Of a stretch of 64,000 bases of DNA, positions 55,604 to 63,209 are shown in pieces. Position 1 is the stretch's first letter. Every line of letters begins with the position of its first letter. Source of the DNA: Flavobacteriales bacterium (lineage in GTDB: Bacteria > Bacteroidota > Bacteroidia > Flavobacteriales_F > PHOS-HE28); assembly GCA_016702645.1 (NCBI GenBank), contig JADJDP010000002.1, forward strand, positions 124,001 through 188,000, given 5' to 3'. Under the pieces are notes generated by a model, which worked only from the letters and a program-made list of their open reading frames with translations, searched no databases and was not told the origin of the DNA. The position numbers and the translations under genes are program-made.

Positions 55604-56410
55604 ATGTATCAGAATACCACTGGCACCCAAAACACTGCGGTCGGTAGCGGTGCCATGGAGCAAACCGATACTGGCATCGATAACACCGCTATCGGGAGTT
55701 GGGCCCTACGTGACAACACCACGGGCAGTTCGAACACTACTAATGGGGTTCTTGCGCTCCAATCCAACGTGGCAGGCTCCAGTGCCACGGCTATTGGAGC
55801 CCTAGCCATGCGTTACGCCAACAACACTACTTCACCCTACGAGAACTCCAACGTGGCGGTGGGCTATGAGGCATTGCGGGGATCGATGTTCGCCGGAAAC
55901 AACACTGGGCTGCACAATACGGCCGTCGGATACCGGGCGATGACGAACAATACCACAGGAGAGGGGAATACCGCCACAGGACGATACGCATTACACTCCA
56001 ACACCACAGGGCATGCCAACACCGCCATGGGGATAAGCGCACTGATGGTCAATACAGCGGGAGAAGGAAACACAGCTGTAGGCATGAACGCACTGCTAAG
56101 CAACACCGCTGGAGGATTCAATACGGCTTCTGGGAGCAGTGCCCTTGCCTCTAATACCACGGGGGTGCACAATACTTCATATGGGAGCGTGTCGATGTCG
56201 GCCAACACGGAAGGAAACGGGAATACGGCCTATGGAACGAACACGCTGGCCTCGAACATCGCTGGTTCCAATGCCACTGCAGTAGGCCTTGGAGCGCTTT
56301 TTGTTCGCCAACAGCACAGCAGTACCTTCGAGAACACCAATGTGGCGGTGGGTCACTGGGCGCTGCGGGGTCGTTCGATCCTGCGGCCAACATCGGCAAT
56401 GGGAACACAG
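55604..56410 (+). CDS. YadA-head/S74 surface fibre, repeat part
   Basis: About fifteen YadA-like head repeats of the form NTAxGxxALxxNTTGxxN, for example NTAVGSGAMEQTDTGID, NTAVGYRAMTNNTTGEGN, NTAMGISALMVNTAGEGN and NTASGSSALASNTTGVHN. They stack into left-handed beta rolls in trimeric fibres. The longer inserts at SSATAIGALAMRYANNTTSP and SNATAVGLGALFVRQQHSST match each other, showing internal duplication. The frame shifts near 56390. Confidence 0.75.
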
Positions 56411-56427
56411 CGCTGGGATACCGGACG

Positions 56428-57420
56428 TTGGTGGAAAACAGCACCGGGTACGAAAATACCGCCAGTGGGTACCAAGCCCTGCAAATGAATACCACCGGCT
56501 GGCAGAACACGGCACAAGGCGCTTGGGCACTGAACGCGAACTCATACGGCCACAGTAACACGGCACATGGTACCGGGGCGTTGCGGGGAAACATAGTGGG
56601 TTACAATAACACCGCCATCGGGTCGGGTGCGCTGTACATCAATACCACCGGATGGCAGAACACTGCCCTTGGAGCCAGTACGCTAGTTAACAGCACCGGC
56701 AGTGGTAATACAGCCATAGGTTGGGGGTCGATGCACTTGACTACCACCGGCCAGTACAACACCGCGATCGGGATGTGGGCTCTGTATAACAACAATACAG
56801 GAAACAATAACACAATTCTTGGTACAGGTGCGGGCACCAATGCGAACGGTCTTTCTTCCTGTATTGCTGTGGGCTACAACGCCACCGCAACCGCCGACTA
56901 TCAAGCGGTGATCGGCACCGTAGCCAACACCAACCTCACAGGCGGTTTTGGCGCTTGGCAAGATCTGAGTGATGCTCGATTCAAGCGCCAGATACAGGAG
57001 GATGTGCCCGGCCTGCAATTCATTGCGCGCCTGCGACCGGTGACCTACACCCTGGACGCCTACGGCGTGGATGCATTTCTGGGCATTGCACAGCGCATGG
57101 ACACCCTGCCGGACCAAGAAGGAAGGGCGCATTACCGACAACGGTTGAACGAGGTGTCGACCCAACGCCAGACCGGCTTCATCGCCCAAGAGGTTGAAGA
57201 GGCAGCCCGGTCGGTGGGATACGACTTCTGTGGCGTACATCACCCCATATCAGAGAACGACCACTATACCTTGGGCTACGCAAGCTTCACAGTACCTATC
57301 GTGAAAGCAATCCAGGAACTGCACGCCACTGTTCAAGATCAGCAGAATATCAACGAACAGCTACGTGAAGAGTTGGAGGTACTGCGCAAGGAGCTGCGGG
57401 AAATGAAGACAGGAAGATGA
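56428..57420 (+). CDS. YadA-head/S74 surface fibre, C-terminal part with peptidase S74 domain
   Basis: Another seven or so head repeats, then CIAVGYNATATADYQAVIGT, AWQDLSDARFKRQIQEDVP and GLQFIARLRPVTYTLD: the intramolecular chaperone of endosialidase type (peptidase S74), which trimerises and cleaves itself at the serine of LSDARFK. The domain ends with TGFIAQEVEEAARSVGYDF, YASFTVPIVKAIQELHATV and a coiled-coil tail. Such proteins form trimeric fibres on phage tails or cell surfaces; nothing else phage-like is nearby, so a surface fibre is more likely. Confidence 0.8.
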   Translation: MVENSTGYENTASGYQALQMNTTGWQNTAQGAWALNANSYGHSNTAHGTGALRGNIVGYNNTAIGSGALYINTTGWQNTALGASTLVNSTGSGNTAIGWGSMHLTTTGQYNTAIGMWALYNNNTGNNNTILGTGAGTNANGLSSCIAVGYNATATADYQAVIGTVANTNLTGGFGAWQDLSDARFKRQIQEDVPGLQFIARLRPVTYTLDAYGVDAFLGIAQRMDTLPDQEGRAHYRQRLNEVSTQRQTGFIAQEVEEAARSVGYDFCGVHHPISENDHYTLGYASFTVPIVKAIQELHATVQDQQNINEQLREELEVLRKELREMKTGR

Positions 57421-57461
57421 AGGGGCCGGGGGATGGCATTGGAACACAGACAACGGATACT

Positions 57462-58215
57462 ATGAGCACTACCCTCACCGCCGTGATCGTCGATGACGAG
57501 GACGCACCGCGCAACCTTCTCACCGGTTTATTGAAACGCCTGCACCCCGAAGTGCATCTGTTAGGTACCGCCGTCGATGTCCCATCAGGGATCGAACTCG
57601 TACGTCGCACATCCTCAAGTGCTTTTCCTCGACATCGAACTCAAGGACAAGACCGGCTTCGATCTGTTGCGCACCCTCGGGGAGCAACGCCCGCATGTCA
57701 TCTTCACCACGGCGCATGAGAGTTACGCCGTAAAGGCCATCCGCTTCAGCGCGTTGGATTACTTGCTGAAACCCATCGATCCACAAGAACTCTCCGACGC
57801 CATCGCCAAGGCCATGGAGGCGACGCGGGTCACTGAAAAGCCACCTATGGTGGACATGCTCCTGAAGAACATTGATCGCTCCATCGGGGAGCGTGTCATT
57901 GCACTGCCCGTAAGCGATGGTTTGGAATTGGTACACGTCAACGAGATCGTCGTCTGCGAATCCGATTCCAACTACACCACACTACACCTGCGTGACGATA
58001 AGCGATTTGTCATCTCGCGCACCTTGAAGGAGTTCGAAGACCTGCTGGGCGAGCAGGATTTCATCCGCGTACACAACTCGCACCTCATCAGTAGGAAGCA
58101 CATCAAGAAGTACATCAAAGGCGAAGGCGGCGAGGTGATCATGTCCAACGGAATGAACATCGCCGTATCACGGCGGAAGAAGCAGGAATTGACGGAGGCG
58201 CTCGAGCGGCTTTGA
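57462..58215 (+). CDS. LytTR-family response regulator (one frameshift)
   Basis: Receiver domain starting LTAVIVDDEDAPRNLLTGLL in the first frame, which breaks near 57600. The frame on 57577-58215 gives HPQVLFLDIELKDKTGFDLL (phosphoacceptor Asp in FLDI), FTTAHESYAVKAIRFSALDY and LLKPIDPQEL, followed by the LytTR DNA-binding domain (IALPVSDGLELVHVNEIVVC; FIRVHNSHLISRKHIKKYI). LytS-like kinases pair with such regulators, so the two TPR kinases upstream are the obvious partners. It follows the fibre gene by 41 bp. Confidence 0.82.
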
Positions 58216-58279
58216 CGAAGAACACTGGAAGCGTGGTGGTGGGCTAGGTCATGCGCTCATGTGAGCATGTGGCGCCGAC

Positions 58280-58287
58280 TAGCTTTG
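58280..58287 (+). promoter_or_regulatory. Exact -7 box before the CDF gene
   Basis: TAGCTTTG, a full match to TAnnTTTG, 11 bp before the ATG at 58298. No convincing -33 element is visible upstream, where CATG-rich repeats lie. Confidence 0.5.
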
Positions 58288-58297
58288 GCGACGGTCA

Positions 58298-59250
58298 ATG
58301 GCACACGATTACTTTAGCGGACATCCCCACGATACGGGTCAGCGGGGGGCGGGGGCTGCTCACCCGCCGCCGCTGCGGGACAGGTCGTAAGCGCAGCAAG
58401 CGCTGGCGCCTTGCGTCTCGCCTTCTTCATCAACCTCGCCTTCACCCTCATGGAGGTCGTTGGTGGTTGGTGGACGGGCAGCATCGCGGTGCTCACCGAT
58501 GCCATGCACGATGCGGGCGATTGCCTGGTGCTGGGCACTGCGTGGTACCTGCAACGCGTGGCGATGAAGGGCCGCGATTCGCACTACAGCTATGGATACG
58601 GGCGCTACAGCATGCTCGGTGGATGGCTCACCAGCGTGGTGCTCATCGTGGGGGCCATCCTCATGCTGACCTTCAGCGTGCCCGAACTGTGGTCGCCGAA
58701 CGCGCCGAACTCATTGGGCATGATCGCCATCGCGGTCTTTGGGTTGGCGATGAACGGTTTCGCTGCGTGGAAGCTGCACGGCGGACATACGCTCAACGAG
58801 CGCGGCGCCTATTTGCACTTGTTGGAGGATGTGCTGGGTTGGGCGGCCGTGCTCATTGGTGGTGTGCTCATCCACTTCACCGCTTGGGCCATCGTGGATC
58901 CCCTGCTCAGCATCGCGATCAGCATCTTCATCCTGGTCAACGCGATCGGCACCTTGCGCAAAGGCACCGGCATCCTCATGCAGGAGATCCCCGCCGGGCT
59001 GGACATGCAGGCCGTGCGTTCGCGCTTGATGGCGATCCCGCACGTCACCGATCTGCACGACCAACACACGTGGACGCTCGATGGCAGCTTCATGGTACAC
59101 ACCGTACACATCGTGGTCGCGGATGTGGGCCACACCGAAGCGCTGGCGATCAAGAGCAAGGCACGCGAGGAACTGAAGGCGCTCGGCATCCACCACGCCA
59201 CCATCGAGCTCGAGTGGGCCGATGAGCCCTGCGATCTGCAACACCACTGA
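58298..59250 (+). CDS. Cation diffusion facilitator (zinc-type) transporter, N-terminus frameshifted
   Basis: About 300 residues. From 58411 the frame is clean: LAFFINLAFTLMEVVGGWWT, LTDAMHDAGDCLVLG with the metal-site Asp/His residues of helix 2, YGRYSMLGGWLTSVVL, HLLEDVLGWAAVLIGGVLI with the helix-5 site, and the cytoplasmic domain (DLHDQHTWTLDGSFMVHTVH). The N-terminus probably starts at the ATG at 58298 (MAHDYFSGHPHDTGQ, histidine-rich as in the family), with one or more indels between 58330 and 58410. It exports Zn2+ or similar ions by proton antiport. Confidence 0.82.
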
Positions 59251-59253
59251 TCG

Positions 59254-59397
59254 ATGAAGAAGACGCTCTTCCGCCTGCTCGCACGACTGAACAAACTGGT
59301 GCTACCGAAGCTCTGGGGCACGGACCTCACGCGCTTGAGCAAAACGCAGAAGGTGATCGTTGGGTGGCGGTACTGGGTCACGCGGAACGCGCTCTGA
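59254..59397 (+). CDS. Conserved 47-residue protein
   Basis: A small basic protein (MKKTLFRLLARLNKLVLPKL, then RLSKTQKVIVGWRYWVTRNA). I recall very similar 45-50-residue proteins throughout Bacteroidota with the same W/Y-R-x-W/Y-V-T-x-N-A-L ending; they lack a known function and are sometimes mislabelled. It begins four bases after the CDF stop and is probably co-transcribed. Confidence 0.6.
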   Translation: MKKTLFRLLARLNKLVLPKLWGTDLTRLSKTQKVIVGWRYWVTRNAL

Positions 59398-59403
59398 AGG
59401 GTC

Positions 59404-59605
59404 ACCACAGAGGCACAGAGACACAGAGAACGCGAAGAGTTTCATCCGCAGATGGCGCAGATGGCCTGCCTAACCGCAGCCTCTAGCGCAGTGACACAGA
59501 TAGGGCCTTTGCGATGAAGCCCTGCGCAGGACCTGGGACGAATACCTCCCGGCGATCTTCTGCATTGACTTGACTTCGCGCCTCTGCGCCTCTGCGGCTA
59601 TCACG
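59404..59605. repeat. Intergenic repeat, family B, long copy
   Basis: Starts with CACAGAGGCACAGAGACACA and ends with CTTCGCGCCTCTGCGCCTCTGCGGC-type words at 59575-59598; the two ends are imperfect inverted copies. The middle contains CCGCAGATGGCGCAGATGG. It fills the convergent space between the 47-residue gene and menB. Confidence 0.55.
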
Positions 59606-60470
59606 GTATCCACTTACCCTTCCCGAACTCCGGCTTCCTCTTTTCCAGGAAGGCATTGCGTCCCTCCTTCGCTTCATCGGTCATGTAGGCGAGGCGTGTG
59701 GCTTCACCGGCGAAGACCTGCTGGCCCACCATGCCATCATCGGTGAGGTTGAAGGCGAACTTGAGCATCTTGATCGCCGTGGGTGATTTCGCGAGGATCT
59801 CCTGCGCCCATTGCCAGGCCGTGCTTTCCAGTTCGGCATGTGGGACTGCTGCGTTCACCATGCCCATTTCCACGGCGCGGTCGGCGGTGATGTCGCGACC
59901 GAGGAAGAAGATCTCCCGCGCGCGTTTCTGTCCGACCATCTTCGCGAGGTAGGCGCTGCCGTATCCACCATCGAAGCTCGTCACGTCCGCATCGGTCTGT
60001 TTGAAGAGCGCGTGTTCCTTGCTCGCCAGCGTGAGGTCGCACACCACGTGCAAGCTGTGTCCGCCGCCCACGCACCAACCGGGCACCACCGCGATCACCA
60101 CCTTGGGCATGAAACGGATCTGCCGCTGCACTTCCAGGATATTGAGGCGGGGAACACCACCATCATCCACATAGCCTTGTTGTCCGCGGACACGTTGGTC
60201 GCCGCCGCTGCAGAAGCTCCACACGCCGTCCTTCGGGCTCGGTCCTTCGGCGCTGAAGAGCACCACACCGATGTCCGTGTCCTGGTGCGCGTCGTGGAAG
60301 ACCTCGAGCAGTTCGCTCACCGTATGCGGACGGAACGCATTGCGCACATCGGGCCGGTTGAAGGCGATGCGTGCCACGCCACCGCTCTTGCGGTAGGTGA
60401 TGTCCGTGTACTCCTTCACCGTGCGCCACTCGGGTGCTGCAACGGCGGACTTCATGCGGGCCTTGGTCAT
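59601..60470 (-). CDS. menB: 1,4-dihydroxy-2-naphthoyl-CoA synthase
   Basis: A 289-residue crotonase-fold enzyme that closes the naphthoquinone ring in menaquinone synthesis. SGGVARIAFNRPDVRNAFRP, CSGGDQRVRG with the oxyanion-hole glycine, VVPGWCVGGGHSLHVVCDLT, TSFDGGYGSAYLAKMVGQK and the terminal EGRNAFLEKRKPEFGKGKW are all MenB-typical, the last distinguishing it from other enoyl-CoA hydratases. An alternative start is five codons downstream at 60455. Confidence 0.95.
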   Translation of the reverse strand: MTKARMKSAVAAPEWRTVKEYTDITYRKSGGVARIAFNRPDVRNAFRPHTVSELLEVFHDAHQDTDIGVVLFSAEGPSPKDGVWSFCSGGDQRVRGQQGYVDDGGVPRLNILEVQRQIRFMPKVVIAVVPGWCVGGGHSLHVVCDLTLASKEHALFKQTDADVTSFDGGYGSAYLAKMVGQKRAREIFFLGRDITADRAVEMGMVNAAVPHAELESTAWQWAQEILAKSPTAIKMLKFAFNLTDDGMVGQQVFAGEATRLAYMTDEAKEGRNAFLEKRKPEFGKGKWIP

Positions 60471-60485
60471 TTATGGGGAGGTGTT

Positions 60486-60565
60486 GGCCGCAAAGGCGCA
60501 GAGGCGCAAAGGAATTCAATGCAATGCTGGTCTCCGGGTTCTTTGCGTCTCTGCGTCTTTGCGGC
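60486..60565. repeat. Intergenic inverted repeat, family B
   Basis: Arms 60486-60511 and 60541-60565 are near-complementary, built of CGCAAAGGCGCAGAGGCGCA-like words. It lies upstream of menB in the divergent space with the next gene. Confidence 0.6.
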
Positions 60566-60678
60566 TGCTCTTCTTTATCTCTTGGTACGAAGGTCGGTCC
60601 CGCGCGGACGTCCCCACGAAAGTAGATGCCTGCCTGCGCCGCATTTGCAGGATCCACCCTAGGTGCGCAGCTTGCGCC

Positions 60679-61671
60679 ATGTTCATGCGCACTGCTGTAT
60701 CGTGTTCGTTGGGTCTGCTCGTTGTTCAAGGGTTCGCGCAGCAAGTGCCCGCTGCCAAGCTCCACCGGCGCGATGCCGTCATCGAAACCATCATGGTGCC
60801 CAGCGATGATCCGCGCTTCGCGGCCCTCAACCCGGCCGTTCACATGCCGCGTGTGATCATCCGCAACGCGGGCACCGATCCGCTTGCGGGCATCTCCATC
60901 CGCTACGGTACCGATGGTTTCCTGCCGCGCATGTTCGCATGGACAGGGCACCTTGCATCGGGCGCATCCGAGGAGGTGTTGCTGCCGCACCTCATAGACA
61001 TGCGACCCGGCACCAACACCTTCACCGTGGTGCTCGGCGACCCCAACGGCCGCAAGGACAAGAACAAGGCGAACAACACCCTCAGCACCACGTTCACGGC
61101 AGCACCGGCGATGGGCAGTCCGCTAACGGTACGCTTGCGCACGCCCATCGGGAACGGCGGCACCCTGCGCGTGGAGAGCACACGCGGTCCGGTGTTGCTC
61201 GAATGGAAATGGGACGCGCACACGGACACCGTTCTGCGCGAGACCCTGATGCCCGCGAACGGCAGCTATTTCCTCACCGTGGCCGATAGCGGGCGTGCCG
61301 GTGGCCCCGCCACGGTGCGCGTGCTGGATGCAGCAGGCGTGCCGGTGAAGACCCTGCAAAGCAGTGCGCGCAGCGGCAACCAATACCAGTTCCGGGTGGA
61401 CACGAACGCCCCGGATACCACCACCGCCTGCGTTACGGATGTGCTCCCGCGGCCGGGCCGTGGCACCGCCCTGGTGGAAGTGCATTGCGCACTGGCAGGC
61501 GAGGTGGTGATCCGCGATCCGGAGGATGAACCCGTGGATGGCTGGGCCGTTCCTGCTGGGCAGGAGGTGGTGCAACGCGTGGATCTGGGCGCGCACAAGA
61601 GCGGCACCTACCGCGTGTTCTTCCGGCAAGGGGAGGACGAGCGGGACATCGGCCGGATAGTGGTCCCATAG
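60679..61671 (+). CDS. Secreted protein with a CARDB-like domain
   Basis: A 330-residue protein with a signal peptide (CSLGLLVVQGFAQQ). Residues about 30-140 resemble a CARDB-type beta sandwich (HMPRVIIRNAGTDPLAGISI; RPGTNTFTVVLGDPNGRKD, KANNTLSTTF). A second beta domain follows, and the end reads VDLGAHKSGTYRVFFRQGED. The whole resembles the C-terminal beta modules of type IX cargo but lacks a clear sorting motif. ATG 60685 is an alternative start. Confidence 0.6.
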   Translation: MFMRTAVSCSLGLLVVQGFAQQVPAAKLHRRDAVIETIMVPSDDPRFAALNPAVHMPRVIIRNAGTDPLAGISIRYGTDGFLPRMFAWTGHLASGASEEVLLPHLIDMRPGTNTFTVVLGDPNGRKDKNKANNTLSTTFTAAPAMGSPLTVRLRTPIGNGGTLRVESTRGPVLLEWKWDAHTDTVLRETLMPANGSYFLTVADSGRAGGPATVRVLDAAGVPVKTLQSSARSGNQYQFRVDTNAPDTTTACVTDVLPRPGRGTALVEVHCALAGEVVIRDPEDEPVDGWAVPAGQEVVQRVDLGAHKSGTYRVFFRQGEDERDIGRIVVP

Positions 61672-61696
61672 CGCCAAGCATTGTCCGCCACGGGGC

Positions 61697-61704
61697 TACT
61701 TTCG
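61697..61704 (+). promoter_or_regulatory. -7 box of tRNA-Arg
   Basis: TACTTTCG lies 9 bp before the mature 5' end of the tRNA, at the right distance for a start of transcription just ahead of it. Confidence 0.5.
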
Positions 61705-61713
61705 CGGCCCATT

Positions 61714-61788
61714 GGTCCCATAGTTCAATGGATAGAATAGGAGTTTCCTAAACTCTTGATCCAGGTTCGACTCCTGGTGGGATCACCA
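61714..61788 (+). tRNA. tRNA-Arg (anticodon CCT)
   Basis: A 75-nt cloverleaf. The acceptor stem is GGTCCCA/TGGGATC with CCA encoded. The anticodon stem is GGAGT/ACTCT with loop TTCCTAA, so the anticodon is CCT and it reads AGG codons. The T arm is CCAGG-TTCGACT-CCTGG. All stems pair. Confidence 0.93.
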
Positions 61789-62222
61789 TTCGCGATGTGA
61801 GCCGCAGGGTCCCGGGGCGGAGACCAGGGCGGAAGTTCGAGACACCGGGTAGCCACCTCTCTCGCACTGTCCATCACGCGCGTCTTCAGGTTCGACGATC
61901 TCGGTGGGCGCTTCGCGCCGATGCAAGCACTTCCTTGCTCGGAGCGTCACGCCGGGCGAGCGGAGTGCCTTGTGGTGAAGGCGACCCGGCGTCTGACGGG
62001 TCGTGGATTTGCGAGCAACCGGTTGAAGGCCGGGATGCTGCCTTTCAAAACCAGTAGGGTTTCATTGTGGAACCTACGCTCGAAGACGCACCCGCTCGCC
62101 AGCCTCCCACCCCTCAACACCTATCTGTGTGAAAGTGCGCGGTAACCCGCGCCGAGCGCGGGATAGCACCCGGGTACTTTCGGCGGGTTCGCGCATGCAC
62201 ATGCGCGCACCCTGTCGCACCC
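61789..62222 (+). other. 434-bp spacer without a supported gene
   Basis: Open frames here have no protein-like features. A segment at 61890-61915 (CAGGTTCGACGATCTCGGTG) resembles the T arm of the tRNA just upstream, perhaps a decayed copy. Closer to the next gene are a perfect 7-bp GC hairpin (CCCGCGC/GCGCGGG, 62146-62162), a -7 box TACTTTCG (62175-62182) and the palindrome GCGCATGCACATGCGC (62191-62206). Confidence 0.5.
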
Positions 62223-63209
62223 ATGCGTTCCATCCTCCTGGCCACGTGCTTTTTCTCCCTTGCCGTGGTGGCCCAACCACCCAACAGCGATTGCGCGAAC
62301 GCCACGCTCCTGTGCGCCCAGCAGCCTGTTGCGGATGACAATACCGGTGCGGTGGGGCTGCCGGGATTCTGTCCCGGCACGGCCAACCTCCTCTGGTACA
62401 CCTTCACCACCAACAGCCAGGGCGGTCCGGTGGATGTAACGCTCAGCGGCATCGACTGTCCGGTGGTGCCCGGCATGGACGATGAACTCACGGTGGTGGT
62501 GCTGTCCGGCGATGGTAGTTGCGCCCCGGCCTCGTTCAACGCCGTGTCCCTCTGCGGAACGAGCAACAGTCTTTTCACCACGACCACCAACGCATTGGCA
62601 CCCAACACGCAGTACTGGGTGGTGGTGGCCGGTGAAATGAACGGCGGCACCACCATCACGGCGCAGTGCGGTTACACCATCAGCCTCAGCGGGCCGGGCA
62701 TGGACGTGGTGAACGTGGATTTTGATGCGGGCTTGGACCAGGAGATCAGCGAGGGAGGATCGGTGCAACTGAACGCCACGGGTGGCACCACCTATTCCTG
62801 GACGCCCACTTCCGGCCTGAGCGGCAACAGCATTCCGGACCCGATCGCCAATCCGGCGAGCCCCACCACCTACGCCGTGACCACGGTGATCAACGGCTGC
62901 ACATACACGGACTCGGTGCTGGTGGCCGTGATCCGCTTGATCAACCCACCCACGACCTTCTCCCCGAACGGCGACGGCATCAACGATGTGTGGGAAGTGC
63001 CGGGTATCGCCGATTACCCCGGCAGCGAGGTGATCATCTACGACCGCTGGGGCCAGAAGGTGTTCAAGAGCAACGGCTACCGCGAACCGTGGGACGGCAC
63101 CAACGACGGGAAGGTGGTGAGCGAAGGCACCTTCTACTACTACATCCAGTTGAACCAGCTCGCGGGTCGCAGTGATCCGTACACGGGCTTCATCTCCGTG
63201 ATCCGATGA
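62223..63209 (+). CDS. Secreted protein with gliding-motility-type C-terminal domain
   Basis: A 328-residue protein with a signal peptide (ILLATCFFSLAVVAQ). Residues about 20-160 form a beta sandwich (DCANATLLCAQQPVADDNTG; LLWYTFTTNSQGGPVDVTLS). A short Ig-like repeat (GTTYSWTPTSGL) and the CHU_C domain follow: PPTTFSPNGDGINDVWEVPG, VIIYDRWGQKVFKSNGY, PWDGTNDGKVVSEGTFYYYI. It overlaps the PorP/SprF gene by four bases; cargo plus PorP/SprF-like partner is the normal arrangement for type B sorting substrates. Confidence 0.85.
   Translation: MRSILLATCFFSLAVVAQPPNSDCANATLLCAQQPVADDNTGAVGLPGFCPGTANLLWYTFTTNSQGGPVDVTLSGIDCPVVPGMDDELTVVVLSGDGSCAPASFNAVSLCGTSNSLFTTTTNALAPNTQYWVVVAGEMNGGTTITAQCGYTISLSGPGMDVVNVDFDAGLDQEISEGGSVQLNATGGTTYSWTPTSGLSGNSIPDPIANPASPTTYAVTTVINGCTYTDSVLVAVIRLINPPTTFSPNGDGINDVWEVPGIADYPGSEVIIYDRWGQKVFKSNGYREPWDGTNDGKVVSEGTFYYYIQLNQLAGRSDPYTGFISVIR

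Noticed and set aside
54865..57420. S74 fibre as evidence of a prophage
   Set aside because: No capsid, portal, terminase, integrase or tail genes are nearby, and the protein has a bacterial signal peptide.
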